Shown: piece by piece, positions 24,772 to 33,730 of the stretch
Position numbering within the stretch: the first letter of the stretch is position 1
Layout of the letters: every line of letters begins with the position of its first letter
The notes under the pieces: model-generated
Seen by the model: the letters and a program-made list of their open reading frames with translations, nothing else
Told to the model about the DNA's origin: nothing
The model's database searches: none
Made by a program: the position numbers and the translations under genes
NCBI GenBank assembly: GCA_034421995.1
Contig: DAOUJY010000132.1
Location: 1-64,000, forward strand
Source: Bin87 sp034421995
Lineage (GTDB): Bacteria; Chloroflexota; Dehalococcoidia; Lucifugimonadales; UBA3495
Reading direction: 5' to 3'
DNA: 64,000 nucleotides

Positions 24772-26208
24772 GTGAAGGTCACCAGGGAAAATTCATCACC
24801 CATCGAAGTCACGCTGACGGTGGAATTGGCCAGCGAGGACGAGAACCCCTTCATCGAACGGTCCTACCGCCGGACCGTTTCGCGCATCAACATCCCGGGC
24901 TTTCGCCGTGGCCGCGCGCCCCGTCATATCGTGGAAAGCATGGTGGGCCGCGCCGCTCTGGTGCAGGAAGCTCTGGAGTTCATGGTCCCCGAAACCCTGG
25001 ACAAAGTCCTCCAGGATGAAGAGGTATCGGCCTTCGCCGAACCGAGCATTGAGGTCACTGACCTGGAACCGGTTTCTTTTACCGCGAAGGTCCCCCTGGA
25101 GCCCACCGTTGACTTGGGCGACTACCGGTCTATCCGCGTCGAATCTGAAGGCGCAAACGTTGCGGACGAAGAAATCGACAGCGTGCTCGAACGGCTGCAA
25201 GAAGAGCAGGCCGTTTGGGAACCCGTGGAAAGGGCGGCGCAATATGGCGACCGCCTGAACCTCGACGTTCACGGAACCATGGACGATGAGACCGTGGTGG
25301 AGGACGAGGACGTGGAGTACGTTCCCAACGAAGAGAACGTACTGCCATTCCCCGGCTTTGCACCCAACCTGGTCGGCTTGTCCGAAGATGACGAAACCGA
25401 GTTCACCATAACGGTGCCTGAGGATTACCCCAGAGAGCAGTACGCCGGACAGGAGATCGATTTCAAGGTATCCGTGCTGTCGGTGAAGGAAAAGAACCTG
25501 CCCGAACTGGATGATGATTTTGCCAAATCCGTGGGCCAGGGCTTCGACGACCTCGCCTCGCTCCGGACCAATATCCAGGAATCCTTGACCGCCCAAGCCG
25601 AGGCGGCGGCCCGCAACGATCTGGAGCAGAAAAGCCTAGAGGCCCTCTGCGATGCTGCCGTGGTAAACGCCTCGCCAATCCTCTACGAGCGGGAACTGGA
25701 CGCGATGGTCGCTGACCGCGAGCGAATGTTGCGCCAGCAGGGCCTGGACCTGGCTACCTACCTGCGGTTCGTGGGCAAAACCGACGCAGAGTTCATGGAT
25801 GAAATGCGTCCCACCGCCGAAAGACGCCTGGTGAGCGGTCTGGTTCTGCGGAAACTGGCTGAAGTCGAGGAAATCGAGATCACCGACGGCGACGTGCAAT
25901 CCGAGGCCGACCGCCTGTTGGGGTTGTCCGCCGGCGAAGAAGAGGAAGAGACGGCCAACCTAGACTCCCTCCGTGAGTTCCTCGGTTCCGAGTCCACGCG
26001 AGACAACATCCGCTCCAGCCTGCACAGCCGCCGCGTCATGGAGCGGCTGACCGACATCACCCAGGGCAAGATTGACGCCGACGGAGCGGAAACGGACCAG
26101 GACGCCGCCGAGGCAGCGGGCGCTGACGACGCCACCGAGGTGGCGGATGACGCCGAGGAACCCCAAGCCGCTGCTGCCGGCGAGGACGATGCAGAAGCGC
26201 GGGCCTGA
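24772..26208 (+). CDS. tig: trigger factor (ribosome-associated chaperone)
   Basis: A 478-aa trigger factor. GTG start with AGGAG 10 bases upstream. The N-terminal ribosome-binding domain has 'RRTVSRINIPGFRRGRAPRHIVE', including the G-F-x-x-G-x-x-P signature. The PPIase domain covers about residues 160-245 ('QYGDRLNLDVHGTMDDE', 'LPFPGFAPNLVGLSEDDETEFTITVPEDYPREQYAGQEIDFKVSVLSVKEKNLPELDDDFAKSVG'). The C-terminal chaperone arm follows. The last 40 residues are an acidic Ala/Asp/Glu tail. It heads the operon with two clpP and clpX, the standard tig-clpP-clpX order. Confidence 0.96.
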   Translation: MKVTRENSSPIEVTLTVELASEDENPFIERSYRRTVSRINIPGFRRGRAPRHIVESMVGRAALVQEALEFMVPETLDKVLQDEEVSAFAEPSIEVTDLEPVSFTAKVPLEPTVDLGDYRSIRVESEGANVADEEIDSVLERLQEEQAVWEPVERAAQYGDRLNLDVHGTMDDETVVEDEDVEYVPNEENVLPFPGFAPNLVGLSEDDETEFTITVPEDYPREQYAGQEIDFKVSVLSVKEKNLPELDDDFAKSVGQGFDDLASLRTNIQESLTAQAEAAARNDLEQKSLEALCDAAVVNASPILYERELDAMVADRERMLRQQGLDLATYLRFVGKTDAEFMDEMRPTAERRLVSGLVLRKLAEVEEIEITDGDVQSEADRLLGLSAGEEEEETANLDSLREFLGSESTRDNIRSSLHSRRVMERLTDITQGKIDADGAETDQDAAEAAGADDATEVADDAEEPQAAAAGEDDAEARA

Positions 26209-26241
26209 TCCCGTCGCCAACTACCCCAGGAGACACTCCCA

Positions 26242-26889
26242 ATGTCGCACTTGCTAGATCCCTCGGGACGCCCGCTGCCGGCCAACATCATTCCGGGGAT
26301 TATCCGACCCACCAACGAAGGCGAACGCGCCTTCAATCCCTACTCCCTGCTGCTCCAGGCTCGCATCATCTACTTGGGCACGCCGGTAGATGACGATATT
26401 TCCAACGCCATCGTGTCCCAGTTGCTTTACCTTAGCTGGGAAAACCCGGATGAAGATATCACCCTGTACATAAACTCCCCCGGCGGCTCCGTCCTGGACG
26501 GAATGGCGATTTACGACACCATGCAGCTCATCAAGCCCGACGTGGCCACGATCTGCATCGGCAAGGCCGCCAGCATGGGCGCGGTGTTGCTCTCGGGCGG
26601 CACGAAGGGCAAACGCTATTGCACTCGCAACTCCACGGTCCTCATCCACCAGGTGATGGGCGGCATCCAGGGTTCCGCTTCAGACATTGAGATCACCGCC
26701 CAGGAGATCCTGCGATTGCGCGAGCGCTTGAACACCATCCTGTCGGAAAACTGCAACCAGCCCTTTGATAAGGTGTCCCGGGATTCCGACCGGGACTACT
26801 GGATGGACGCAGAGACGGCGGTGGAATACGGCATCGTTGACCACGTTATGGACCAACTTCCCGACGCGTTCAACCGCGCCATCGCCTAG
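26242..26889 (+). CDS. clpP: ATP-dependent Clp protease proteolytic subunit, first copy
   Basis: A 215-aa ClpP, the serine peptidase ring of ClpXP. Catalytic triad visible as Ser111 (GKAASMGAVLL), His136 (VLIHQVMGG) and Asp185 (SDRDYWM). CAGGAGA precedes the ATG. It lies 33 bases after tig and 56 before a second clpP. The two copies are about half identical by eye, so they may form a mixed ring as in actinobacteria and some other lineages. Confidence 0.96.
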   Translation: MSHLLDPSGRPLPANIIPGIIRPTNEGERAFNPYSLLLQARIIYLGTPVDDDISNAIVSQLLYLSWENPDEDITLYINSPGGSVLDGMAIYDTMQLIKPDVATICIGKAASMGAVLLSGGTKGKRYCTRNSTVLIHQVMGGIQGSASDIEITAQEILRLRERLNTILSENCNQPFDKVSRDSDRDYWMDAETAVEYGIVDHVMDQLPDAFNRAIA

Positions 26890-26945
26890 CAACACCCGGC
26901 CGGCGTTCCGTCCCGAACCATTCTGCCATTCAACAGGAGACCCCA

Positions 26946-27596
26946 ATGGCCGTTCCCTTTGAAGATTCTCCCTTGTTGCAGCCCACCAACATCGTCCCCA
27001 TGGTCATCGAGACCAGCCCCCGGGGCGAGCGGGCCTTCGACATCTATTCTCTGCTGCTGCGCGAGCGCATCATCTACCTGGGCACACCCATCACCGACCA
27101 GGTGGCCAACGTCATCATCGCGCAACTGCTCTATCTGGAGCGCGAGGACCGGGACCGGGACATCAGCCTGTACATCAACAGCCCCGGCGGTTACATCGCG
27201 TCCGGCCTCGCCATCCTGGACACCATGCGGCTGATCAACTCCCCGGTGTCCACCATCTGCGTCGGCACTGCGGCCAGCATGGCCACCGTGCTGCTGGCCA
27301 ACGGCGAGAAAGGCAAGCGCTATTGCCTGACCAACTCCACCGTTCATATGCACCAGCCCAACGTGGGCAGCTTCCAGGGACAGGCGGCCGACATCGAAAT
27401 CCAGGCCAAGGAGATTGTCCGCCTCAAGGAACGGCTCAACAGGATACTGTCCGAAGCCACCGGACAAACCATCGAAAAGATTGCCGACGACACCGACCGC
27501 GACTTCTTCCTGACCGCCGACGAAGCCATCGAGTACGGGATCATTGACGAGATACTCGGCGCGCCGGAAGAAGAAGCCACCGCCGAAGCGGCCTGA
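26946..27596 (+). CDS. clpP: ATP-dependent Clp protease proteolytic subunit, second copy
   Basis: A 216-aa ClpP paralogue. Triad Ser111 (GTAASMATVLLANG), His136 (VHMHQPNVG) and Asp186 (TDRDFFLT) are intact. The 'IETSPRGERAFDIYSLLLRERIIYLGTPI' N-terminus matches the canonical ClpP and is closer to consensus than the first copy. CAGGAGA precedes the ATG. Placed between clpP1 and clpX, it is likely the principal partner of ClpX; both may assemble together. Confidence 0.96.
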   Translation: MAVPFEDSPLLQPTNIVPMVIETSPRGERAFDIYSLLLRERIIYLGTPITDQVANVIIAQLLYLEREDRDRDISLYINSPGGYIASGLAILDTMRLINSPVSTICVGTAASMATVLLANGEKGKRYCLTNSTVHMHQPNVGSFQGQAADIEIQAKEIVRLKERLNRILSEATGQTIEKIADDTDRDFFLTADEAIEYGIIDEILGAPEEEATAEAA

Positions 27597-27646
27597 TTCC
27601 GGGCGTTCCCACGAAACGACCCTTCCCTCACGCTCCGTAACGCGCC

Positions 27647-29041
27647 ATGACCACCGGTAGCCGCAACGCCAACCGCAACTCCCACCGTTGCGTCTTTTGC
27701 GGCAGCCTGTTTCCACAGAACCGGCTGATGCGTCCCCCGGGGCAGAGCCGAGGCGGCATCTGTTTCGACTGCATACGGGAATTGGCGAACTACGTGGCCG
27801 AACGCGGCGGCAAGAAAGGACGCAATGCCGGGGATGGCCGCGCGCCTCAAGGCAACGACCGAGTGGAGCCTACGGAACAGGCGACTGACCAGTCCGGTAA
27901 TTCTCGCCGCATTGTGGTCCCTCGGGAAATCTACGCCAGCCTGGACTCCTACGTCATCGGCCAGGAAAAGGCCAAAAAGACGCTCGCCGTCGCCGTGTAC
28001 AACCACTTCAAGCGGATTCGCGACGAAGCCGCCTCCCAGGATGTTGAGGTGCAAAAATCCAACATCCTGCTCATTGGCCCCACCGGCTCGGGCAAAACCC
28101 TGCTGGCGGAAACGCTGGCTCGAACCCTGGAAGTCCCCTTCGCCATCTGCGACGCCACTTCTCTCACCGAGTCGGGATACGTGGGCGAGGATGTGGAAAA
28201 TATCCTGCTCCGACTCATCCAATCTGCCGATTGGGATGTACCGCGAGCCGAACAGGGGATAATCTACATCGACGAGCTGGACAAGATCGCCCGCAAAGAA
28301 GGGGTCAATCGCTCCATCACCCGCGACGTAGCCGGCGAAGGGGTGCAGCAGGAACTCCTCAAAATCATCGAAGGCTGCATTGCCAACGTTCCGCCCCAGG
28401 GCGGCCGCAAGCACCCCCACCAGGAGATGTTGCAGATCAACACCCGCAACATCCTTTTCATCTGCGGCGGCGCCTTTGACGGCTTGCAGGAGATAATATC
28501 AAAGCGGGTTTCTTCCGGTTCCTCCATGGGTTTTCTGGCCCAAAACCCGGAGCGTACCGACAAAAACGGCAACGGCACGGCAACGCTGGAGCAAGTCACC
28601 CCGGAGGACTTGCTCCAATTCGGTTTTATTCCCGAATTGGTGGGCAGATTGCCCGTAGTGTCGGCACTGCAACCGCTGGACCGGGACGATTTGGTGAGAG
28701 TGCTCGTCGAGCCGAAGAACGCTATCGTCAAGCAATACCAGCGGCTTTTCCAACTGGACAACGTCCGGCTGGAGTTCACCAACGACGCGCTGGAAGCGGC
28801 GGCGGAACGCGCCTTGACGTACCACACCGGCGCCCGTGTCCTGCGCCACATTGTCGAAGACGCCCTGCTTGAGGTGATGTACGAACTTCCGTCGCTGGCC
28901 GACATTGGCCGGTGCGTCGTCCATGGGGACGCTATCCGCGGCGAAGCATCGCCGCGCCTGTACCGCCGCCAGGGCGGTCGTTACCTGACCCTGAGATCCG
29001 CCATTGCCCAGGCAGCTACGTCGCAGAAGAAGTCCGCTTAG
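27647..29041 (+). CDS. clpX: ATP-dependent Clp protease ATP-binding subunit ClpX
   Basis: A 464-aa AAA+ unfoldase. The N-terminal zinc-binding domain has C15, C18, C39 and C42. Walker A 'GPTGSGKT' lies near residue 143-150, 'SGYVGEDVENILLRLIQ' and Walker B 'IIYIDELDKIA' follow. The ClpP-docking loop reads 'SSMGFLAQ', so the classical IGF tripeptide is MGF here. Sensor 2 region 'TGARVLRHIVEDALLEVMYELPS'. No clear ribosome site precedes the ATG. It ends 4 bases into the convergent formyltransferase gene. Confidence 0.96.
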   Translation: MTTGSRNANRNSHRCVFCGSLFPQNRLMRPPGQSRGGICFDCIRELANYVAERGGKKGRNAGDGRAPQGNDRVEPTEQATDQSGNSRRIVVPREIYASLDSYVIGQEKAKKTLAVAVYNHFKRIRDEAASQDVEVQKSNILLIGPTGSGKTLLAETLARTLEVPFAICDATSLTESGYVGEDVENILLRLIQSADWDVPRAEQGIIYIDELDKIARKEGVNRSITRDVAGEGVQQELLKIIEGCIANVPPQGGRKHPHQEMLQINTRNILFICGGAFDGLQEIISKRVSSGSSMGFLAQNPERTDKNGNGTATLEQVTPEDLLQFGFIPELVGRLPVVSALQPLDRDDLVRVLVEPKNAIVKQYQRLFQLDNVRLEFTNDALEAAAERALTYHTGARVLRHIVEDALLEVMYELPSLADIGRCVVHGDAIRGEASPRLYRRQGGRYLTLRSAIAQAATSQKKSA

Positions 29042-29862
29042 GCGGCGTCTTCAGCGGCAATGGCCGCCTCGATCTCTTGAGTCAGCGGCAGACCGCTGGG
29101 ATACCGCCGCCGCAAAGGACTGCCGTCGGCATCCAACGCTTGCCCCGGCCTGACCATCAAACGACCTTCGGCAATCGCCTGGAGCGTTGCCAGCATGAGA
29201 TGGGGTTCCCGACGATAGCCCTCGGCGCGGATGCGCTGGAACAGCGGGTCCTCCTCGCCCTGTACCGCCTGCACCTCGGCCATGTCACGTCCGGCCAGCG
29301 CCTGCCAGTCCGCGTCAAAAGCGCCGCCCACGATGGGCACCACGCAGTGGGACAGGACCGGCCCCCGGTCAACCTCCTCGGTGGCCAGGTGGATCATTGC
29401 GCCGGTCCGGGTGGCCCGCGTTTCGATTAGCTGCCAAATGACCGACTGCCAGGTTCCGATGGGGCCGTCCGGCAGTGCGCCGTGGAGGTTCAACAGCGGG
29501 TAACGGCGACACATTTCGCCGCTGCAAATCAGCATATAGCCGGCCAGCACGCAAACATCGGGTTGGTAGTCCCGCAAAAGTTCCATCACCTCACGGTCGA
29601 AACCGGCGCGGTGGCGAGACATCCCGCCGCCGCCGTGTTCGCGGCGATAACGGCTCGAAGACAGCGTCACCAGAGGCAGGCCGCGAGAGCGCACCAAATC
29701 GAAAAACGCGTCGGAACCCTCGGCTTCGCCGGGTTCCCGGTTGCTGAAGACAAACTCGATGCTCGCCTCCAGCCGACCGTCGGCGATGGCGTCGCAGAAA
29801 AAGCGAAGCAGGCCGCGGGAACCTTCGCCCCGTCCCGTGGAAAACCAGCCTATCCGCAGCAC
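29038..29862 (-). CDS. formyltransferase-fold protein (PurN-like)
   Basis: A 274-aa protein with the formyltransferase N-terminal fold. It starts 'MLRIGWFSTGRGEGSRGLL', with 'YQPDVCVLAGYMLICSGEMCRRYPLLNLHGALPDGPIGTW' carrying the Asn and His of the catalytic triad, and Asp in 'TEEVDRGPVLSHC'. PurN usually has 'N-I-H-P-S-L-L-P' here; this one has 'NLHGALPDGP'. It is about 60 residues longer than PurN. Probably a 10-formyl-THF-using enzyme with another substrate, or a divergent purine-pathway transformylase. Last gene of the operon running from dprA. Confidence 0.72.
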   Translation of the reverse strand: MLRIGWFSTGRGEGSRGLLRFFCDAIADGRLEASIEFVFSNREPGEAEGSDAFFDLVRSRGLPLVTLSSSRYRREHGGGGMSRHRAGFDREVMELLRDYQPDVCVLAGYMLICSGEMCRRYPLLNLHGALPDGPIGTWQSVIWQLIETRATRTGAMIHLATEEVDRGPVLSHCVVPIVGGAFDADWQALAGRDMAEVQAVQGEEDPLFQRIRAEGYRREPHLMLATLQAIAEGRLMVRPGQALDADGSPLRRRYPSGLPLTQEIEAAIAAEDAA

Positions 29863-29889
29863 GGCATTCCTCCGATCCGCGCCGAAGCC

Positions 29890-30225
29890 TCAGAATGGCG
29901 CGTCGTCATCGTCGAAAAGCGAAGGATCGTCCGGATCCAGCGGGGGCGGGAGGTCCCATTCGTCATCGTCATCCGTTGCCGCGCCGTCGGTTGGCGCCGC
30001 GTTCTCCCGGCCATCTCCGATTTGGGTGATGCGGAGCTCGGTTTCGTTGAGCAACTGCTGGCACCGACCGGCCAACTCCATGCCCTGTCGGTACAGCAGT
30101 TCCGAATCGGTCAGGGACAGTTCGCCCTGTTCCAGCCGGGCGACCGTGTCCTCCAGGCGGCGGTAGGCTTCCTCGAATGGCAGCGCGGCCAGCTCGTCAA
30201 GCCACTCGGCGGTGGGTTCGGTCAT
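29890..30225 (-). CDS. xseB: exodeoxyribonuclease VII small subunit
   Basis: A 111-aa XseB. The core 'LPFEEAYRRLEDTVARLEQGELSLTDSELLYRQGMELAGRCQQLLNETELRITQI' is the classic coiled-coil domain. A long Asp-rich tail (about residues 80-111, 'DDDDEWDLPPPLDPDDPSLFDDDD') is an extension not seen in most homologues. It lies 24 bases downstream of xseA. Confidence 0.95.
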   Translation of the reverse strand: MTEPTAEWLDELAALPFEEAYRRLEDTVARLEQGELSLTDSELLYRQGMELAGRCQQLLNETELRITQIGDGRENAAPTDGAATDDDDEWDLPPPLDPDDPSLFDDDDAPF

Positions 30226-30249
30226 AATGAAGGTTTCCCGGCAACCGGA

Positions 30250-31581
30250 TTAAAGGAGCGGCCGCATGGCGGGAGACGGTGTGGCGGACCGGCGGCGGCG
30301 TGATCCGCCGGATTTACGGGCGCGTTCATCGCCACTATCCACGCGGCTGACCTCCGCGGGCCGCGCGTCGCCAGCCGGGGCATTGCCCGCCGCGCTCCTG
30401 CCGGCAGTGGCGTCCAAAGAACCGCCGGCCAGGGTTATGTCCAGCGACACGCCGTCCGCAACCTGATCCGGAGCAGTGAGCACGGAGCCGTCTTCCGCGC
30501 GGCGCACCACCGCGTAGCCGCGACGGAGCGTGGCAGCCGGATCAAGAGCCGCCAGTTTGGCCTCCAGCGTCGCCACATCCCCCTGAAGCCTTTCCCGCCG
30601 CAGCTGTATGGCCGCAAAACCGCGTTCCGTCAGTTCATCAATCTGCCGGCGCAACAACCCCAGGTCCGGCGCCCGGCGTTGCAGCCGCTGCCGCTGGGAC
30701 TCCAGCCGGCTGCGCTGCCCTTCTACGCGGGCAATCATCACCGACGTCATCTGTTGCCGCGCGCCGAAGATGTTGACCAGCAGCTGATTGCGGTCCGGCG
30801 TCACAACTTCTGCCGCTGCCGAAGGGGTGGGCGTACGGCGGTCGGCGACGTCATCGGCGATGGTGTGGTCGGTTTCGTGGCCTACGCCGGACACCACGGG
30901 GATGCCGCTGGCGAATATGGCCCGCGCCACGTCCTCGGAATTGAAGCACCACAGGTCTTCCAGCGAACCACCGCCTCGCGCCACGATGATCACGTCGGCC
31001 AAACCTTCGTCGTTCAGACGCTTAATGGCGCTGGCAATCTGCCCGGCGGCCAAGTCGCCCTGCACCGCCGACGGTGACAGCCGCAGTTCCGCCAGCGGAT
31101 ACCGTCGCCGAACCACGTTCTGAATATCCTGCCACACTGCGCCGCTGGGCGAGGTCACGACACCGATGACGCGGGGAAACAAGGGCAGCGGACGCTTGCG
31201 CGACGGATCAAAAAGACCCTCCGCCTCCAGTTGTTGTCGCAGCCGCGCCAGTTCCAGGGCCAGGGCGCCGGCGCCGACGGGCAGCACCACCGCGACCTGC
31301 ATATTGGCCTCGCCGGAGGGAGGATAGAAGGTGAAGTTCCCGCCGGCCAGTACCTCTTGTCCCTCTTGCAGATACTCCTGGCCGGAACGGCCGCGGAACA
31401 TGACGCAGCGAATGCTGCTGCCGTCCTCCCGCAGGCTGAAGTAGGAATGGCCGGAGGCCACCGTCCGCAGGTTGGCGATCTCGCCCTGTACCGTCAGGCG
31501 GGACAGCAGGCCGTCCGACTCAAGCTTGTCCTTGAGATAGATGGCCACCTGGCTGACCGAGTGGACTACCGGCGACAGCAT
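30250..31581 (-). CDS. xseA: exodeoxyribonuclease VII large subunit
   Basis: A 443-aa XseA, the catalytic subunit of the single-strand exonuclease that works with XseB. The N-terminal OB-fold is visible ('SRLTVQGEIANLRTVASGHSYFSLREDGSSIRCVMFRG'). The catalytic domain follows: 'GVVTSPSGAVWQDIQNVVRRRYP', 'VIIVARGGGSLEDLWCFNSEDVARAIFASGIPVVSGVGHETDHTIADDVADRRTPTPSAAAEVVTPD'. A coiled-coil segment and a Ser/Arg-rich C-terminal tail complete it. Confidence 0.96.
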   Translation of the reverse strand: MLSPVVHSVSQVAIYLKDKLESDGLLSRLTVQGEIANLRTVASGHSYFSLREDGSSIRCVMFRGRSGQEYLQEGQEVLAGGNFTFYPPSGEANMQVAVVLPVGAGALALELARLRQQLEAEGLFDPSRKRPLPLFPRVIGVVTSPSGAVWQDIQNVVRRRYPLAELRLSPSAVQGDLAAGQIASAIKRLNDEGLADVIIVARGGGSLEDLWCFNSEDVARAIFASGIPVVSGVGHETDHTIADDVADRRTPTPSAAAEVVTPDRNQLLVNIFGARQQMTSVMIARVEGQRSRLESQRQRLQRRAPDLGLLRRQIDELTERGFAAIQLRRERLQGDVATLEAKLAALDPAATLRRGYAVVRRAEDGSVLTAPDQVADGVSLDITLAGGSLDATAGRSAAGNAPAGDARPAEVSRVDSGDERARKSGGSRRRRSATPSPAMRPLL

Positions 31582-31615
31582 GGGCGTTCCACCTCTTCAG
31601 CGTATCGCGCGGGGC

Positions 31616-32182
31616 CTACGAGACCCGTTCCGAATAGGTGCCATTGCGGGTGTCCACGCGAACGCGGGTGCCCGGGGTGATGAACATGGGTACGGTGATG
31701 CGCAGTCCGGTTTCCAGGGTGGCCGGCTTGTTGCCGCCCTGGGCGGTATCGCCCTTGAATGCCGGCGGAGTATCCACCACTTCCAATTCGACGTGTATGG
31801 GCAGGTTCACGTTGATGGGGTTGCCCTTGTAGAACACCAACTCGACCATCATGCTCTCGGTCAGGTAGCCCAGGGCGTCCCCCAGTTGTTCAGGGGTCAA
31901 CTCGTGCTGGTCGAAGGTTTCCTGGTCCATGAAGTAGTAGTTGGAACCGTCGGTGTAGAGGTACTGGGTTTCCCGGTTGTCCACCTCGGCCACGCTGAAC
32001 GCCGTGTCGTAGCGTTGGAAGGTGCGCTCGATGACCGTTCCGTTGATGAGGTTGCGCATCTTGATTCGCGTCACCGGGGCGCGCTGCTGCATCTTGTGCC
32101 GCTCATAGTCCATCACCTGCCACGGCTGGTTTTCCAGCTCGATGACCATACCCTTGTTCAAATCGCCAAAGTTGATGCTCAT
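31616..32182 (-). CDS. efp: translation elongation factor P
   Basis: A 188-aa EF-P with three beta-barrel domains, relieving ribosome stalling at polyproline. 'QYLYTDGSNYYFMDQETFDQHELTPEQLGDALGYLTE' and 'FKGDTAQGGNKPATLETGLRITVPMFITPGTRVRVDTRNGTYSERV' are canonical. The tip loop of domain I, where most EF-P have PGKG with a modified Lys, reads 'ERHKMQQRAPVTRIK' (about residues 27-41), so the usual PGKG is missing. No modification enzyme is in the window. aroQ lies 43 bases upstream in the same direction. Confidence 0.95.
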   Translation of the reverse strand: MSINFGDLNKGMVIELENQPWQVMDYERHKMQQRAPVTRIKMRNLINGTVIERTFQRYDTAFSVAEVDNRETQYLYTDGSNYYFMDQETFDQHELTPEQLGDALGYLTESMMVELVFYKGNPINVNLPIHVELEVVDTPPAFKGDTAQGGNKPATLETGLRITVPMFITPGTRVRVDTRNGTYSERVS

Positions 32183-32225
32183 GTTCGTGATCCCCTTGCG
32201 GTTCGCCTGCCGCTGCTATTGAACG

Positions 32226-32672
32226 TCAGCCGGCCTCGTCGGCGATGATGCCTGCCAACGCTTCCAGTGCCGCAGTATAGCCTCTCCAACCCAACCCGGC
32301 AATTTGACCACGGGCGGTATCGGCCAGCACCGACCGGCGTCGCCACTCCTCGCGGGCGTGGATGTTGCTCAGATGCACCTCAACTACCGGAACGCCGGCG
32401 TCGGTAAGGGCGTCTTTCAGAGACAGTCCGTAGTGGGTCAGCGCGCCAGCGTTCACCACGACGCCGTCAATGCGGCCAGCGCTCTCCTGCAAGCGGTCGA
32501 TGAGCGCCCCCTCGTGATTGGACTGAAAGCAGTCCACGGAGACGCCAAGCTGTTCCGCCCGTTCCGCGATGCGCCGGTTGATTTCATCCAGCGTTAGCGT
32601 GCCGTAATGATGCCGGTCGCGCCGCCCCAGCGCGTTCAGGTTGGGCCCGTGCAGCACCAGGATAGCAGTCAT
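32226..32672 (-). CDS. aroQ: type II 3-dehydroquinate dehydratase
   Basis: A 148-aa shikimate-pathway enzyme converting 3-dehydroquinate to 3-dehydroshikimate. 'VLHGPNLNALGRRDRHHYGTLTLDEIN' holds the catalytic Tyr in 'YGT'; 'QSNHEGALIDRLQ', 'GVVVNAGALTHYGLSLKDAL' and 'VEVHLSNIHAREEWRRRSVLADTARGQIAGLGWRGYTAALEAL' carry the His and Arg of the active site. The ATG overlaps the recombinase stop (ATGA). Confidence 0.96.
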   Translation of the reverse strand: MTAILVLHGPNLNALGRRDRHHYGTLTLDEINRRIAERAEQLGVSVDCFQSNHEGALIDRLQESAGRIDGVVVNAGALTHYGLSLKDALTDAGVPVVEVHLSNIHAREEWRRRSVLADTARGQIAGLGWRGYTAALEALAGIIADEAG

Positions 32673-33730
32673 GCGTCCGCGCTCTCATCATCGGCAGCCG
32701 GCGCGTCATCCGCCGCTGTCGCCAGCGGGTGGAAGTCCATGTAGGCGCGGCGGGCTTCCTGCTTGGTGATGTGGGTGTAGATCTGCGTGGTTGACACGCT
32801 GCTGTGTCCCAGCAATTCCTGAATGACCCGCAAGTCGGCGTCGCCTTCCAGCATATGACTGGCGAAACTGTGCCGCAGCGTATGGGGGTGGATGCCTTCC
32901 TTGAGTCCGGCGCGAGCGGCGTAATCGCTGACGACTTTCTGGATGCTGCGACGGGACAACCGCTTCCCATAGCGGTTCACGAACAGCGGGGCATCGGTTT
33001 CCGAACTGCCGGCGAGCTGCGGGCGACTGTCGCTGAGATATTGGTCGAGAGCCTCCGCCGCCTCGTCGCCATACAGCACCCAACGTTCCTTGTCGCCTTT
33101 GCCGCGCACGAGGATTTCCCGACGCCCGTGGTGCACGTCGCCCAGGTTCATCCCGTGCAGTTCGGCCAACCGGACGCCGGAGGCGTACAGCAACTCCATG
33201 ATGGCGCGGGCGCGCAGTCCTTCGGGCGTCTCATCTTCGTCGGTGGCGGCCAGCAACCGTTGGGCTTCGCCTTCCACCAAAAACGCGGGCAGCGGTCTTT
33301 CCACTTTAACCGGGAAAGACCGGGCCGACGGCACCGGCGTTGACTTGAACCAGCCTTCCTGCACCAGGAAGTTGTAGAAGGTACGCAGGGCGGTCAGCTT
33401 GCGGACGATGCTGACCCGGGCGTATCCCGTGGGTCGCGGCCCGTCGGTGCGTCCCGCCGTGGCCAGGTGAGCCACGTACGCCCGCAGCAACTGGCGGTTC
33501 ATGTCACGCAGGTCATGCCCCTGCTGGCGGCAGTAGGCCAAAAACGTGTCCAGGTCGTCCAGATAAATCCGCCTGGTGTTGTCCGACAGCGCCCGTTGCC
33601 CGGTCAGGAAAAGGCTGTACCGCTCCAGAAGGTCCGGAGCGGCCGGAAGGCAATCCCGCGCCGAGCGCGGCGCAACGGCTGTGGTATCAGTCGCCAACGG
33701 ACGCCAACTCCGCTTCGCTGGGCGCGGCAT
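32669..33730 (-). CDS. tyrosine recombinase XerC/XerD family
   Basis: A 353-aa Xer-type site-specific recombinase, used for chromosome dimer resolution. The N-terminal SAM-like core-binding domain ('LLERYSLFLTGQRALSDNTRRIYLDDLDTFLAYCRQQG') precedes the catalytic domain with R ('LLYASGVRLAELHGMNLGDV'), K ('VRGKGDKERWVLYG'), HxxR ('HPHTLRHSFASHML'), H ('QELLGHSSVSTTQIYTHI') and the Tyr in that last block. The ATG lies 44 bases inside the end of topA; no better start is seen. Whether XerC or XerD cannot be decided; no dif-like site was recognised. Confidence 0.92.
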   Translation of the reverse strand: MPRPAKRSWRPLATDTTAVAPRSARDCLPAAPDLLERYSLFLTGQRALSDNTRRIYLDDLDTFLAYCRQQGHDLRDMNRQLLRAYVAHLATAGRTDGPRPTGYARVSIVRKLTALRTFYNFLVQEGWFKSTPVPSARSFPVKVERPLPAFLVEGEAQRLLAATDEDETPEGLRARAIMELLYASGVRLAELHGMNLGDVHHGRREILVRGKGDKERWVLYGDEAAEALDQYLSDSRPQLAGSSETDAPLFVNRYGKRLSRRSIQKVVSDYAARAGLKEGIHPHTLRHSFASHMLEGDADLRVIQELLGHSSVSTTQIYTHITKQEARRAYMDFHPLATAADDAPAADDESADA

